A DNA stretch of 64,000 bases from Hemicentrotus pulcherrimus (GCA_003118195.1 BEXV01000968.1:12033-76032); one strand, 5' to 3'. Shown: positions 32,817 to 42,290, counted from the stretch's first letter. The notes: generated from the sequence alone by a model not told the origin. Translations and numbers: made by a program.

Positions 32817-32913
32817 CCTGTTAGCTTTGAAATGACTTGACATTGGAGAGAAATAGAATCCAGATGTCCTACTTAAAGTTGTGTGGTGAATCAGTTATCC
32901 TCCTGCAAATCAG

Positions 32914-32971
32914 GATTACAGTAAGGAAGATGACACCCGACCATGGCGTAACTAAGTCCTTCCTTTTAAAG
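32914..32971 (+). CDS. Candidate 58-bp internal exon
   Basis: From tcctcctgcaaatcag to TTAAAG|GTAATG; 19 codons, ITVRKMTPDHGVTKSFLLK, phase 1 in, 0 out. Good signals on both sides. The next candidate (33020) is only 48 bp away, so the two cannot be spliced together. Confidence 0.32.
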
Positions 32972-33019
32972 GTAATGACTATAAATTTTTCGTCTGAAGG
33001 CATTTAGCTAGAGTGTTAG

Positions 33020-33103
33020 GATACAACAAAAGTTCACCTGGAGAAGAAGAGCATTAGTAGTGTCCCGTTACCTGTTGAAAGGTGTAAGATGTTGCGGGAG
33101 TAA
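33020..33103 (+). CDS. Candidate exon with ideal donor or stop
   Basis: Frame 0 reads DTTKVHLEKKSISSVPLPVE then RCKMLRE, ending either at the TAA (33101) or at CGGGA|GTAAGA two bases earlier. The acceptor (gagtgttag) is mediocre. Confidence 0.28.
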   Translation, partial: DTTKVHLEKKSISSVPLPVERCKMLRE

Positions 33104-33163
33104 GATGAACTTGACGCTCAAATCCTTCGTCAAGAATGCGATTCGATTACTTTTTTTCTTCAG

Positions 33164-33179
33164 ATGAATCGTTCTAAAT
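33164..33179 (+). CDS. Candidate 16-nt microexon
   Basis: Preceded by ttactttttttcttcag and followed by AAAT|GTAAGT, both ideal. Only phase 0 is open (MNRSK plus 1 base). Confidence 0.28.
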
Positions 33180-33623
33180 GTAAGTAGACTAAATATTTTG
33201 GGGCAAAATTCATTCCGAAAACGCATAGCCTACACAAAAAGTCGGTAAAAGTATTATGTCATTAATCTGTCCATGACTTCGTTTAAAAGTTTTGGACATA
33301 TAGTGTTCCATTGAATGATAACAAATGGCAAAGTTAAAGGTCATTGGGAGATAATAATTTATCATTAAAGTAATTATATCAAAAGTATTACATCCGAAAC
33401 AAATGGGTGGTCGAGAGCAGCAAAGCAGTGATTGGTAATGGCTATTAATAAATTCTAACACAAAGTTCGAATTCTAATCGCTGTAATTCTGTTGTTTAAT
33501 TCGTTTTTATCGGCTTTAAATTCATCGGCTTAGAACGCCACCGACAAAAAGTTAAATCTTTAAAGTTTATGAGCTGGTTAGTCCTCTCACCTATATCTGG
33601 ACCCTAACCCCCGCACTACCAAG

Positions 33624-33847
33624 AAGGTACACCCCGATGTCGTCAGCCAGATGCCAAAGATGGGAATCCACTCATGAAGTATTCAAGAAAGCAGACACCA
33701 ATATGTCATGCTGAAATGCGGGTAATAGCAGGCCATGCCGATCAATATTTTAAGGGTAATGTGACTCCGATGTTACATCGTGATTTCCTTCATGTTTTAA
33801 TGGTAGGCGGTATGATCTTACCCCGTAATGCCGTCACAAGGGAACCC
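33624..33847 (+). CDS. Candidate 224-bp exon with ideal donor
   Basis: The frame is open from 33608 to a TAA at 33881. The acceptor may be the pyrimidine-rich cccgcactaccaag. GAACCC|GTAAGT is a perfect donor in frame. The product reads PDAKDGNPLMKYSRKQTPIC, then HAEMRVIAGHADQYFKGNVT and MLHRDFLHVLMVGGMILPRN. The even codon use and long frame in AT-rich DNA make this one of the better candidates. No family recognised. Confidence 0.38.
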
Positions 33848-33978
33848 GTAAGTTGCGAATTCGTTGATACAATTTCCGCGTAATGAAAGACGCCCTCCTC
33901 GGGGCACGGTGTGACACAGGTTTTCAGAATACTAGCCAAATATAATCAAATGACTTCTAAATTTACACATGTTTTGAG

Positions 33979-34014
33979 GGTAACAGACGGGAGGCCAACA
34001 GAGGAGCCCAGAAG
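33979..34014 (+). CDS. Candidate 36-nt exon
   Basis: From catgttttgag to CAGAAG|GTAACA. Open in two frames (GNRREANRGAQK or VTDGRPTEEPR). Strong donor, moderate acceptor. Confidence 0.22.
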
Positions 34015-34595
34015 GTAACATCTTTAGAGGTCAATAGTTTAGTGGAACGCAATTAAACAAATTTGTGAAGAAATCACTTCAACTATCTGTATTTCAACTT
34101 CTTGGTGTTAATATGCCTTGTGATTTCTCTACCTCTCCTTTATGGTGTGAATAAGTAATACCTCAATGATTTTAGATTTTGTATTTGTGACTGACAACTT
34201 CATGGTTTTACTTCAATGTCATTCCGTCGACAAATCCAGATTGCCAACAAGTTTTTTAGTGAGGAAGATATAAATCTCACTCTAAATGTGTCATATATTA
34301 GGAACTAGCGTTGCCTCTTGTGACACTAATTGAGGAAGGTTCAGCATACACAAAACCTAATTTCGGTGTACCATTCACAATAGCACGCTGGATTAGGTGC
34401 CACTTAAGAATGTGTTTGGTGGCCATCAGCACCTGTTTTTATTTCGTTCAGATTTACTTATTCCCAGATTAAATGGTAATGGCCGATCGTTGTCAGAAAA
34501 TATCATGTAAGTGGTCCGATAAACATTAACTATAGTAGAGGGAAAGCTTATTGGTTTTCTAGCAAAGCTAAGACTTTATGAATTATTTGTTGCAG

Positions 34596-34681
34596 CCTCC
34601 ACATCCACTATGTTTGAAATGGCTGTGCTAGCAGGCCGTCCGCTACTAAACCATTCTGTCGGCACAGACATTTTTGTTTAA
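34596..34681 (+). CDS. Candidate terminal exon with poly-A signal
   Basis: Entered after gaattatttgttgcag, an excellent acceptor, with 2 bases. Open for 27 codons to TAA: STSTMFEMAVLAGRPLLNHS then VGTDIFV. AATAAA lies at 34715-34720, 34 bp past the stop. Acceptor, stop and signal in the right order within 125 bp make this one of the best-supported 3' gene ends in the window. Which upstream candidates belong to the same transcript is unknown. No family recognised. Confidence 0.42.
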
Positions 34682-34714
34682 AATCAAATTACCTTTTCAT
34701 GTTTACAAAAAACA

Positions 34715-34720
34715 AATAAA
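34715..34720 (+). terminator. AATAAA polyadenylation signal
   Basis: Canonical hexamer 34 bp after the stop of the exon at 34596. Confidence 0.4.
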
Positions 34721-34729
34721 CCTTCATTT

Positions 34730-35100
34730 CGTAATCATAGAATTTGTTCTTATTTACTCTTACAATTAAATAAATTTCTTTGATGATACAGAAAATATGG
34801 ATCCTTATAAAAATCAATCTTTAATGATTTTTAAAGATGAAAATTATCAGAAAACATGTCAAAACATCAAATCCGAAGTAATGACAGCAATTCCTTTTCA
34901 AAATAAACGTAAAACTACCCATTCATAAAAATGTCATGGCCCCTCCTTAAAGTAATATATAGCATGAAATTCCCATTTTGTTTACAGATTTCATCTTCAC
35001 TGAACTTTTTAGAGTGAAATTGTTTCTAGTTCTAACTTCCTTTGTCTGCCCTCCTTCCGGTGCTCATATTTTGGATAAATTCCAAATCAATATACTGCTA
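34730..35100. other. No gene seen; AT-rich
   Basis: Nothing supported. Confidence 0.45.
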
Positions 35101-35108
35101 TCTTTAAG

Positions 35109-35287
35109 ATTCAAGTTCGTTGGATGATGAGACCTTTCTGGAAGTCACAATGGATCAATCTCATGAGACATGTAGGATGCAATCGAAAGTCCAAAATCCT
35201 CATTATTTCAACCCTCCTTCTTCCAACAGTTTCAATGGGTGTCTGAGTGAAAATAAAATAGACTCTGTCAGTGAAAAAAGGGGTTAA
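35109..35287 (+). CDS. Candidate terminal exon, polar tail
   Basis: Entered after actgctatctttaag with 2 bases; open for 58 codons to TAA. The product is polar and Ser/Asn-rich: SSSLDDETFLEVTMDQSHET, then NPHYFNPPSSNSFNGCLSEN, like a disordered tail. A stop lies directly before the acceptor. The minus strand is also open here for 74 codons (35111-35332) with its own acceptor, so orientation is uncertain. Confidence 0.32.
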
Positions 35288-35671
35288 GTACAATCCGTCT
35301 GTTTGAGGAATGGATTCGTGCCATCTGAGCACATTCGATCAGTAGTCATCGTGTGAAGGGGTATACTAGAACCTTATTCATGTAATACCCTGCTTAGTTT
35401 TCCGCTCTGTGAAACAGTGACCATGTGAAACACAATATCATAGTCCTGGCGCACCATCACATGGCGGCGTACCACAGTCAACAATGGAAAAGGTTAGAAA
35501 ACTAAAGCAAATCATGTCTTTTGTTCGTAAAATCGGCTGCTGTCAACATTCAGAAATGTATGTAACTAACACAGATCACATGTTGTTGGTCTGGGCAAAT
35601 TTAGATGGAAAGTTTACTCGTAATCATTTACATTTTTACAAAAACTGGATTTGCTCCCTTCTGGTCGTGAG

Positions 35672-35794
35672 CTTACGCTGTATTGATCGGTGTCGTAAGA
35701 GAAGTAGAAAGGCAATCACAGAAGCACCTGTCGTTTCTTTGCCTCATCTTGCTTCTGACAAAAGAAAAAATAAAGAAGAAGAAACACTTATGAA
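35672..35794 (+). CDS. Candidate exon, basic/acidic segment
   Basis: Part of a 104-codon ORF (from 35484). Acceptor ctcccttctggtcgtgag; donor ATGAA|GTGAGT is ideal. Phase 1 in, 2 out. The segment contains CIDRCRKRSRKAITEAPVVS and ends KRKNKEEETLM. A second frame is also open, giving a hydrophobic reading. No family recognised. Confidence 0.3.
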
Positions 35795-36379
35795 GTGAGT
35801 GTCGGCTGAATGTGAGACATATCAATTAATGGCGTTATGGGAAGTTATTGGCAAACGTAATGCGTATGAGACGAATTCATGAAATGCACCGTATACTGTA
35901 CAGCATATTAACGGTGTTCATTTTCTCATGAAAAAAGAAACCAAAAAACAAAGTGATGTTTAAAGCGTTGGGGATAAGCATGATTCAAAGGAAACAAAGT
36001 CATCAAAATAGAAGTGAACGCATTTTTTTTAATGCAGATAAAATGCAACATCGCTGTAGTTATAAGTGTTAACATGAGGATAGCGTTATCTACCTGTATC
36101 CAAACTTGCCTATTACAGAGTCAAACGGAATGAGAGAAAAAGAAATCGAAAATAGATATTTTCAAAACTAGAAAAAACTGAGTGATGAGAAAGACGAATT
36201 ATAGAAGTTGGGTGAGTGTATTGATATTATGAATATGTAATTGATAAGTTTTTCCACTTTGATAGCAAAAACAAAATCCGCGTAAGCTTGACAAGTAAAG
36301 TCAAAGCACGAGTCTGCAATACAGACTGAGAAAAAATAAAGTAAATGTAACATTAAGAATGAGACAGATTGATGTAATG

Positions 36380-36516
36380 TTAGACGATGGGAAACCTGAA
36401 AACCAATAAGGAGACTGCGCAGTGATCTACGACCACGCCGCCAATGAAACCACAATGCCGTATCCCGTATCGCAGCGCAGCTTCACCATACCCTAAATGT
36501 GTACGGGTGGTGTCGC
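36380..36516 (-). CDS. Candidate minus-strand terminal exon
   Basis: Preceded by ggttttcagttcctgcag, a strong acceptor; entered with 2 bases and open for 44 codons to TAA. It reads DTTRTHLGYGEAALRYGIRH then CGFIGGVVVDHCAVSLLVFR. A donor (TTTTCAG|GTTTCC) near the end would make it internal. The plus strand has a 28-codon competing frame without an acceptor. Confidence 0.3.
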
Positions 36517-36925
36517 CTGCAGGAACTGAAAACCTGAGGAGTATCGGGTGTCCATCTTAGAGACGTGGGCATAGTACGGGGATAGTACGTATTCTGCGAT
36601 CACTTACCCCCAAACTTATCATTTCTCAGATTTTCTAGACAGTATCGAGCCCTTCCGTTTTGTTTTAGCTTTCTGTTTTAAAACCCTGTTATACCATGCC
36701 AAGTAAAAAATGAATTTGTAAGTTTTCTTTTTTGGGGTCATTCATTACAGGGTCTTTCGGGGGGGGGGCGATCATTCTTCCTTCACCATTTTAATCCAAT
36801 GTCACCCTTGTATTCCGTTACGGGTAATTTTGTGTCCCTGCAATTTTTATATTTTGTGTTCCGTTTATGCTTTTAGTATAGCTTGATGCAAACGAATGTT
36901 ATTTAAATGAACGTTTGTTTTAAAG

Positions 36926-36977
36926 CGTAGAAGGGACTTCTCTCAATGGAATACTCTTCCAGTATACTCAAGCAGAG
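36926..36977 (+). CDS. Candidate 52-bp exon with ideal donor
   Basis: From cgtttgttttaaag to GCAGAG|GTATGT. Two frames are open: VEGTSLNGILFQYTQAE (phase 1-0) and RRRDFSQWNTLPVYSSR (phase 0-1). Each is phase-compatible with one reading of the next candidate at 37229. Confidence 0.36.
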
Positions 36978-37228
36978 GTATGTAATCTCCATCATCAAAT
37001 CCTGTTGAGTACATGTCCATTGTAATCCACAGCGTAAGGATTACAGAAGTTCTTCAGGTTTCTCGAACCGTAAGAGCGCTAAACGTTAGGGTAATTTAAT
37101 CAAGATGAAACTTATACCCCTTTGAAAAATTTGGTTCACGAAGAAAAGGCCACGACGAGCTTGTCTTTTCAAACCACCTCTCCTTCTTTCATCCTTTGAA
37201 ACTGAGAACCCTCTTTGCATAATTCCAG

Positions 37229-37392
37229 GTCCGTTTCCACTGTGCTGTGTCGCATGGGTCTCAAGAAAATGTCCCTACCTGGTCCAATGCACGATTCTAA
37301 TCACAACATTCGACGATGCCACCTATAAAGTTAAAAATCACGACATAATTGCCTTTGTTGTCTTTATGGCATCTTTTCCTCGACATAGTTAA
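37229..37392 (+). CDS. Candidate terminal exon
   Basis: Follows ctctttgcataattccag, an excellent acceptor, 251 bp after the exon at 36926. All three frames stay open for 23 or more codons; the longest (53 codons, phase 2) reads CPYLVQCTILITTFDDATYK then VKNHDIIAFVVFMASFPRHS and joins the Arg-rich reading of the upstream exon. The shortest (23 codons, phase 0) joins the other reading. Exon existence is better supported than its frame. Confidence 0.33.
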
Positions 37393-37438
37393 GCACTCTT
37401 TCGATTTACCTTTGTCAATAACGAGATAATAAGCCTTC

Positions 37439-37493
37439 NNNNNNNNNNNNNNNNNNNNNNNNNNNNNNNCCCCCCCCCCCCCCCCCCCCCCCC
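37439..37493. other. Assembly gap (31 N) followed by 24-bp poly-C
   Basis: N at 37439-37469, then a C homopolymer. The following open frame starts directly at this artefact, so an exon boundary may be lost in it. Confidence 0.98.
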
Positions 37494-37667
37494 AGTGTCA
37501 TCAAGTTCACGGACAACGAGATCTTCTGTGACTTTACCTACTTACTATGTGACCATCCTCATGTCTCGTACGGAGCTTCATCAATGTGGTTACATACCAA
37601 GAGCACCCCTACACCAAACATTAACAAATTAAAGAAAGATTTCATTAAGATTTGTTTTTCTTGCTAA
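37494..37667 (+). CDS. Candidate terminal exon (5' end in gap) with AATAAA
   Basis: The frame is open from the poly-C edge for 57 codons to TAA at 37665. It reads SVIKFTDNEIFCDFTYLLCD, then HPHVSYGASSMWLHTKSTPT and a basic end KKDFIKICFSC. Codons such as AAG TTC ACG GAC AAC GAG ATC are clearly GC-richer at third positions than the surroundings. AATAAA follows at 37690-37695, 23 bp after the stop. Four cysteines and mixed polarity suggest a folded domain, but I recognise no family. The start is hidden by the gap. Confidence 0.45.
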   Translation, partial: SVIKFTDNEIFCDFTYLLCDHPHVSYGASSMWLHTKSTPTPNINKLKKDFIKICFSC

Positions 37668-37689
37668 ATTCTGTTTATAATGAAACTGA

Positions 37690-37695
37690 AATAAA
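37690..37695 (+). terminator. AATAAA polyadenylation signal
   Basis: Canonical hexamer 23 bp after the stop at 37667. Confidence 0.42.
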
Positions 37696-38008
37696 ATATG
37701 AATGTGGTATTGTCCTACAATATATCGTTAACACAAAAACAAAAAAGGTTTGCCAATGAAAATCTGTACTCTGGGCCTATAATCTTGATTGTGAACCTTT
37801 GGTCAGCGGGGAAGTCTGCAGATGTCTCAAGAAACATTTTTTTTTCGTGAAAACAACTTCCGATCGACGATTTAAACAGGTCATTCTTGACATCTAAATC
37901 TCCAGCAAATAACGTTTAATTAAAAACAAGAGAAGGGGTAAGAATAAAGAGCAGGTGCATTGTGACCGTGCCTTTTGGAAAAGCGCAATTTGCTGGGAAG
38001 TTTTATTT

Positions 38009-38170
38009 CTATTGTCGAACTGGTACATACATGCGCACTTCTAGCGTGCAGACGTAGACCTGAGAATGTTCGTCGTCGAGCGACAGGCACAGTGTGTATA
38101 CCCCCTCGTGGTCGAAGAATTTGATGTCATCTGACAGGAAAGCCATATAACGATCACCACGGCGAGACAT
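38009..38170 (-). CDS. 53-residue ORF or first exon with ideal donor
   Basis: Minus-strand ATG at 38170 opens 53 codons: MSRRGDRYMAFLSDDIKFFD, then HEGVYTLCLSLDDEHSQVYV and CTLEVRMYV. GCGCAT|GTATGT is an ideal donor at 38031, so this may be a 140-bp coding first exon. GC-rich third positions support coding. A TAA sits just before the ATG. The plus strand also has open readings (for example VDLRMFVVERQAQCVYPL), so strand is not settled. Confidence 0.27.
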   Translation of the reverse strand: MSRRGDRYMAFLSDDIKFFDHEGVYTLCLSLDDEHSQVYVCTLEVRMYVPVRQ

Positions 38171-38187
38171 TTATTGCTTTCAAAGGC

Positions 38188-38251
38188 AGACTCCAAAATA
38201 GGTCGTGCCACTATGATTTACGTGTAATGGATCCTCCCGACATTTTCAAGG
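38188..38251 (+). CDS. Candidate internal exon
   Basis: After tgctttcaaag or the next AG (ggcag), ending TTCAAG|GTAGGC, a strong donor. It reads LQNRSCHYDLRVMDPPDIFK, out phase 0. It overlaps no minus call but sits 18 bp from one. Confidence 0.28.
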
Positions 38252-38679
38252 TAGGCAACGTCCTTTACATGACAGACAATAGTTGACATTCAATTTGAAC
38301 CTCATGAAAATAAAGGAAGAAAAAGGGAATGAGAAACAGAAACCTTCCTACCAAACGACAAAGGCAGGCGTAACCGCCATAAGAGAACTACATACTTGAG
38401 GCACAATGTGACAACCGTGCGAGGGTCGAAATACATCTTGGGCCTTGAAATACAATTTTAGGAGCTTTTGACATAAAATTATTTCTTTTATGAGAATGAG
38501 CAATATTACAACTATTTTCGTCTGTCTTCACAAAATTAAACTGTCTGAATCGAAATCATGTAGATAAAGAAAAGAAATGAAAATCGAATGTCATGTGCAG
38601 CAGCGACTTGACGCTTGATGCTGTCAGGGGAATCTTCTTCTCCATGAAAACTCGCTTCACTCCCGTGTGTACTCTACAG

Positions 38680-38795
38680 ATTATAAGGCTATTTTATTTG
38701 ATTATCTAAAGTTTGAGTCACAAAGGACTTGGCTTAACCTTTACCATTATAGTGCAGTTTCCTCCTTTCGAGTCTTGTCTACTGTCTTGAAGTGA
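38680..38795 (+). CDS. Candidate exon 1 of 38.7-39.2 kb chain
   Basis: Preceded by over 40 bases of pyrimidine-rich DNA ending gtgtactctacag. Entered with 2 bases; reads YKAILFDYLKFESQRTWLNL then YHYSAVSSFRVLSTVLK to a TGA, or leaves at TTGAA|GTGAGA with 2 bases over (38791). The latter joins the candidate at 38890 in frame. The intron would be only 98 bp. Confidence 0.38.
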
Positions 38796-38889
38796 GAGGG
38801 ATGCAATTTTACTTACAGAGGTGCTAGCCCATTCTTCACACCTTCTTGTTTGACGCGAATTCTGTCTGGTCTTTCATTCGTGCGATCAG

Positions 38890-38961
38890 GATTAGAGTCA
38901 GGCTGTTCCCACAACCACGGTATCAGAATCACTTTGAAGTGCACAACAACTTCCTACTCAC
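38890..38961 (+). CDS. Candidate exon 2 of 38.7-39.2 kb chain
   Basis: Acceptor gtctttcattcgtgcgatcag is strong. In phase 1 it reads IRVRLFPQPRYQNHFEVHNN then FLLT and leaves at CTCAC|GTAACA with 2 bases. A second frame is open far longer (to 39123, LESGCSHNHGIRITLKCTTT...), which is an alternative terminal reading. A possible last exon follows at 39230 (after gcctcttctag), ending TAA within an AATAAA. Confidence 0.35.
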
Positions 38962-39408
38962 GTAACATGCTATTTGAACTCAAGGCAGCATACACATGTA
39001 CACAAGCCTGCCAATGGGAACATATGGTTGGAAGAAGACTCCGAAACGGACGACTTTTAACACTTGGGAATATCATACGCTTTAACAAGCTCCACACAGC
39101 GTATCACGATGAAGAAGGTTGTTAAAGTTAATACGAAAAGCACGAGCAACTTTGCAACTATGATCAAAACTTAAAAGTAGAGTGCCTCTTACTTGCGTGA
39201 AGATCAAATTGACTTCACGCCTCTTCTAGGGGGTTACCATTAATAAATTAATCAGCTGAAATATCTGTCACCGGCACCTGATGATCAGATCGTTGCAGTG
39301 ATTTAAAGTGGGTATTCATTGAGCCAACTACAAACGACCAGCATTTTTTCCCAGGGCTTTTGCTTCAATTTTCCTATACTTTCTGTCTATATACATTATG
39401 CGTGCAAG

Positions 39409-39471
39409 GTTCGCCCCGTTATGGCCCCAGTGTCTTCATACTCTAATGATGATCACAACATTATAATGTAA
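39409..39471 (+). CDS. Candidate short terminal exon
   Basis: Follows more than 40 pyrimidine-rich bases; reads VRPVMAPVSSYSNDDHNIIM to TAA, or leaves at ATAAT|GTAAAA. Confidence 0.27.
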   Translation, partial: VRPVMAPVSSYSNDDHNIIM

Positions 39472-39622
39472 AATTCAAGAGTCTTTATTCTATACTACGC
39501 AGCTCGTGCTCAAAGATTGGATGATTTGCAGATCGTTGGAGCTCACCGCTTTGCCCTGCGACGTAAATACTAATCACTGTATAAAGTTCAATATCTTTCA
39601 ATGATTAAGACATCGTTTTGTA

Positions 39623-39829
39623 ATGATGGTTCTCCAGAGACTCGCTATAAAATCTCGTTATCGTTACCGATTACAAAACGATTTACCGAAACATCAACCT
39701 ATCATGTCGATATTACGCCTACCATCTGCAGAAGTTCAGCATGTTCACTTGCTTGGTGACATTAAAGTTATTGGTTTGCCATGCCAGCAAAACCGATTTC
39801 ATCAGGACACGATATTGATGTCATGTTAG
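39623..39829 (+). CDS. 68-codon ORF, unassigned
   Basis: Starts ATGATGGTT and contains RYRLQNDLPKHQPIMSILRL then PSAEVQHVHLLGDIKVIGLP. Codon use is even. No splice evidence is required if it is a single exon, but no promoter or poly-A signal is visible. Confidence 0.27.
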   Translation: MMVLQRLAIKSRYRYRLQNDLPKHQPIMSILRLPSAEVQHVHLLGDIKVIGLPCQQNRFHQDTILMSC

Positions 39830-40121
39830 TGTGCATTTAATGTACACAACAGGTGAAATTATCTTAATACTTCATAGAATACCCAAAAGAAGGCACTCAT
39901 GCATTGCAATGATTATTTCGTAGATTATTAAAGGTTGCATTAAAAAAGGGTAACACATAAAATATTCCATACCTAGTAAGAATAACTTTAATGTAAAGTA
40001 CTTTGACACTGCTTTGCTACCAATGTTGGGGTGACTATAAACAAAGTGTTCAGTAAAAGAAAGAGAAGCATAATCGCTTCTATTGTTATCGGATTTAATA
40101 ATTTAACAAAAATTCGATCAG

Positions 40122-40192
40122 ATATCCAAAGCATATCCACATCATTACCTCATTCACAAGGAATTACTGACTCCATAAGGGTTAATTGTTCG
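40122..40192 (+). CDS. Candidate exon with ideal donor
   Basis: From aattcgatcag (weak pyrimidine tract) to TTCG|GTATGT (ideal). Reads IQSISTSLPHSQGITDSIRV then NCS, phase 2 in, 0 out. It can join the 84-codon terminal frame at 40350 across a 157-bp intron. Confidence 0.33.
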
Positions 40193-40349
40193 GTATGTGG
40201 TCGGTGTAGAGTCGGTCTCATTGGTGTTCTAGGGGTATAACCGAGCCCCATCCCCAAGGTCCTTAGCTTACAAGACATCCAAACGCTTGCAGAATAGCAT
40301 CGGTAAGTTTTATGGTAAATAGGTACCATAAGCACGTCCTCTCCCGAAG

Positions 40350-40604
40350 ATTCAAGAACCCCGAAGGCAAATTTTAGTTTTGCGCGTCGTTAAAAGGCAT
40401 TCTAATATCTTTATTCTGCTCGATAATCTAGTTAAGATGCGTTGCAGTGTCATTTCCCCGCTCGACCCAATTAAAAAAGATGTTTGCGAGGCGGGAGAGA
40501 TGGCTCCGAGATATGAATTGCTAAGATGGCTTTTTAAGTTATACCCTGTTCTTCAAAGAGCCTTTTTAAAGAGCTCCCAACTGTCAATCTCTCCAATGGC
40601 CTGA
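40350..40604 (+). CDS. Candidate terminal exon, 84 codons
   Basis: Preceded by cacgtcctctcccgaag and open in phase 0 to TGA at 40602. It reads IQEPRRQILVLRVVKRHSNI, FILLDNLVKMRCSVISPLDP, IKKDVCEAGEMAPRYELLRW and LFKLYPVLQRAFLKSSQLSI. The frame itself is open from 40332. Amphipathic, Leu-rich and basic, it looks like folded protein and is one of the longest non-repetitive frames here. No family recognised. Confidence 0.38.
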   Translation: MQEPRRQILVLRVVKRHSNIFILLDNLVKMRCSVISPLDPIKKDVCEAGEMAPRYELLRWLFKLYPVLQRAFLKSSQLSISPMA

Positions 40605-40964
40605 AAATGACCGTTATCAGGTTGTATTTTATCCTAAATTTGTTTATCTCTCTATCGATCATTGCCACTTGGAAAGTTGATTTTAAATAACAAACGGGCA
40701 GATATCGCTTTACAAATTAATAAGTGGAAGTAAATTTCATGTAAACTAAGAACAAAAATCAAATTGCTCAAGGTAATTAATATCATATAACATATAGAAA
40801 TATAGATAATCAATAGCATCAACGTAAGACAGTACATAACATTAGCGCTTTTCCTAATCAAACATGGACAAGAATAAAACCATTATTTTCTTCTAAACTG
40901 CCTATTTAAAAGTATTACAAAGTTTTGGGAAATTTAGAAAAATGGGTGGATAGTGATTCTTTAC

Positions 40965-41034
40965 AATTTTGGTAAATTTGAATGCCCCTGTGGATGTATC
41001 AAAAGCACTAGAAATTTTAGACTCTAGAACACTT
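40965..41034 (-). CDS. Candidate minus-strand 70-bp exon
   Basis: From ttcaatttttctcgaaagcag to AAAATT|GTAAAG; reads SVLESKISSAFDTSTGAFKF then TKI, phase 1 in, 0 out. A plus-strand frame of 61 codons (40969-41154, with an in-frame AATAAA near its end) overlaps, so the strand could be reversed. Confidence 0.27.
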
Positions 41035-41509
41035 CTGCTTTCGAGAAAAATTGAATATAAAGATTTATCGGTGCTCCCGATTGTGGTAAATAATTTCCGA
41101 ACGGGAAGAGCTGATCGGTCGATTCTAGTCAATAAACATTGTTTTATAGCTTAACTAATACCTTGACCTTGAGAGGGAGCTATTCAACATAAAATGTTTA
41201 CTATTTACAATTTCATAACTTTAGAGTCGATTTCGACCGCGACAACGATCACTGAATAATATAGGATCGCATATGCTTTGAAAATATTCATTTGAACGAA
41301 ATTAATGACCCCATATCAAAACTTCGTATTACCTTTAATCACGGAATTTGAATTCAGAATTTCAATGTTGCATAAATATCTAATGATAGAGCCAATACTA
41401 GAGTAAATACAACGACAGTTATCTGATTACCTTCCAGTTTCATGTGATCAATCAATCCTCGAAAGGTGTAACATAAGCCTAAAAGCAAAGTGGAGAGTAT
41501 TCTACAGGT

Positions 41510-42290
41510 AGCGAAGGGAAAAAGAAGAAGAGGAAGAAGAAGTAGACGGTGGAAGAAAAAGAAAAAGAATAAGGGGAGGAAGAAGAAGATGATAAAATAA
41601 AAACAAGAAGATGAATTAGAAGTAGTAGATGAAAGAAGAAGAAGAAGAAGAAAAAACGAAACTAGCTTCAGATCTACCGAAGACAGAAAAGATCGGCGAA
41701 AAATTGAAAATTCGAAAAGAAAAAGAAGAAGAGGAGGAAGAAGAAGATGATAAAAGAAGAAGAAGAAGAAGAACAAGAAGATAAGGTAGAAGTAGTAGAT
41801 GAAAGAAGAAGAAGAGGATAAAAGAAGAAGAAGAAGAAGAAGAAAAAACGAAACTAGCTTCAGATCTACCGAAGACAGAAAAGATCGGCGAAACATTGAA
41901 AATTCGAAAAGAAAAAGAAGAAGAGGAGGAAGAAGAAGATGATAAAAGAAGAAGAACAAGAAGATGCAAGAAGAACAAGAAGATGAGGTAGAAGTAGTAG
42001 ATGAAAGAAGAAGAAGAGGATAAAAGAAGAAGAAGAAGAAGAAGAAGAAGAAGAAGAAGAAGAAGAAGAAGAATGAACGAAACTGGCTTCAGATCTACCG
42101 AAGACAGAAAAGATCGGCGGAAAATTGAAAATTCGAAAAGAAAAACAAGAAGGGGAGGTAAAAGAAGATGATAAAAGAAAAACAACAAGATGATGAAAGA
42201 AGAACAAGAAGAAGAGGATAAAAGAAGAAAGAATGAAACTAGCTTCACATCTACCGAAGACAAAAAAGATCGGTGGAAATTGAAATGAAC
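41510..42290. repeat. Four-copy minisatellite: unique core in GAA-rich spacer
   Basis: A core beginning CGAAACTAGCTTCAGATCTA, continuing CCGAAGACAGAAAAGATCGG and then AAATTGAAAATTCGAAAAG, recurs at about 41657, 41849, 42078 and 42234. Spacings are 192, 229 and 156 bp; the differences lie in (GAA)n/(GAAGAG)n spacers. The core is nearly invariant while spacers vary. Two minus-strand frames (201 and 226 codons, Phe/Leu/Ser-rich) arise from this repeat and are not considered genes. Confidence 0.93.
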
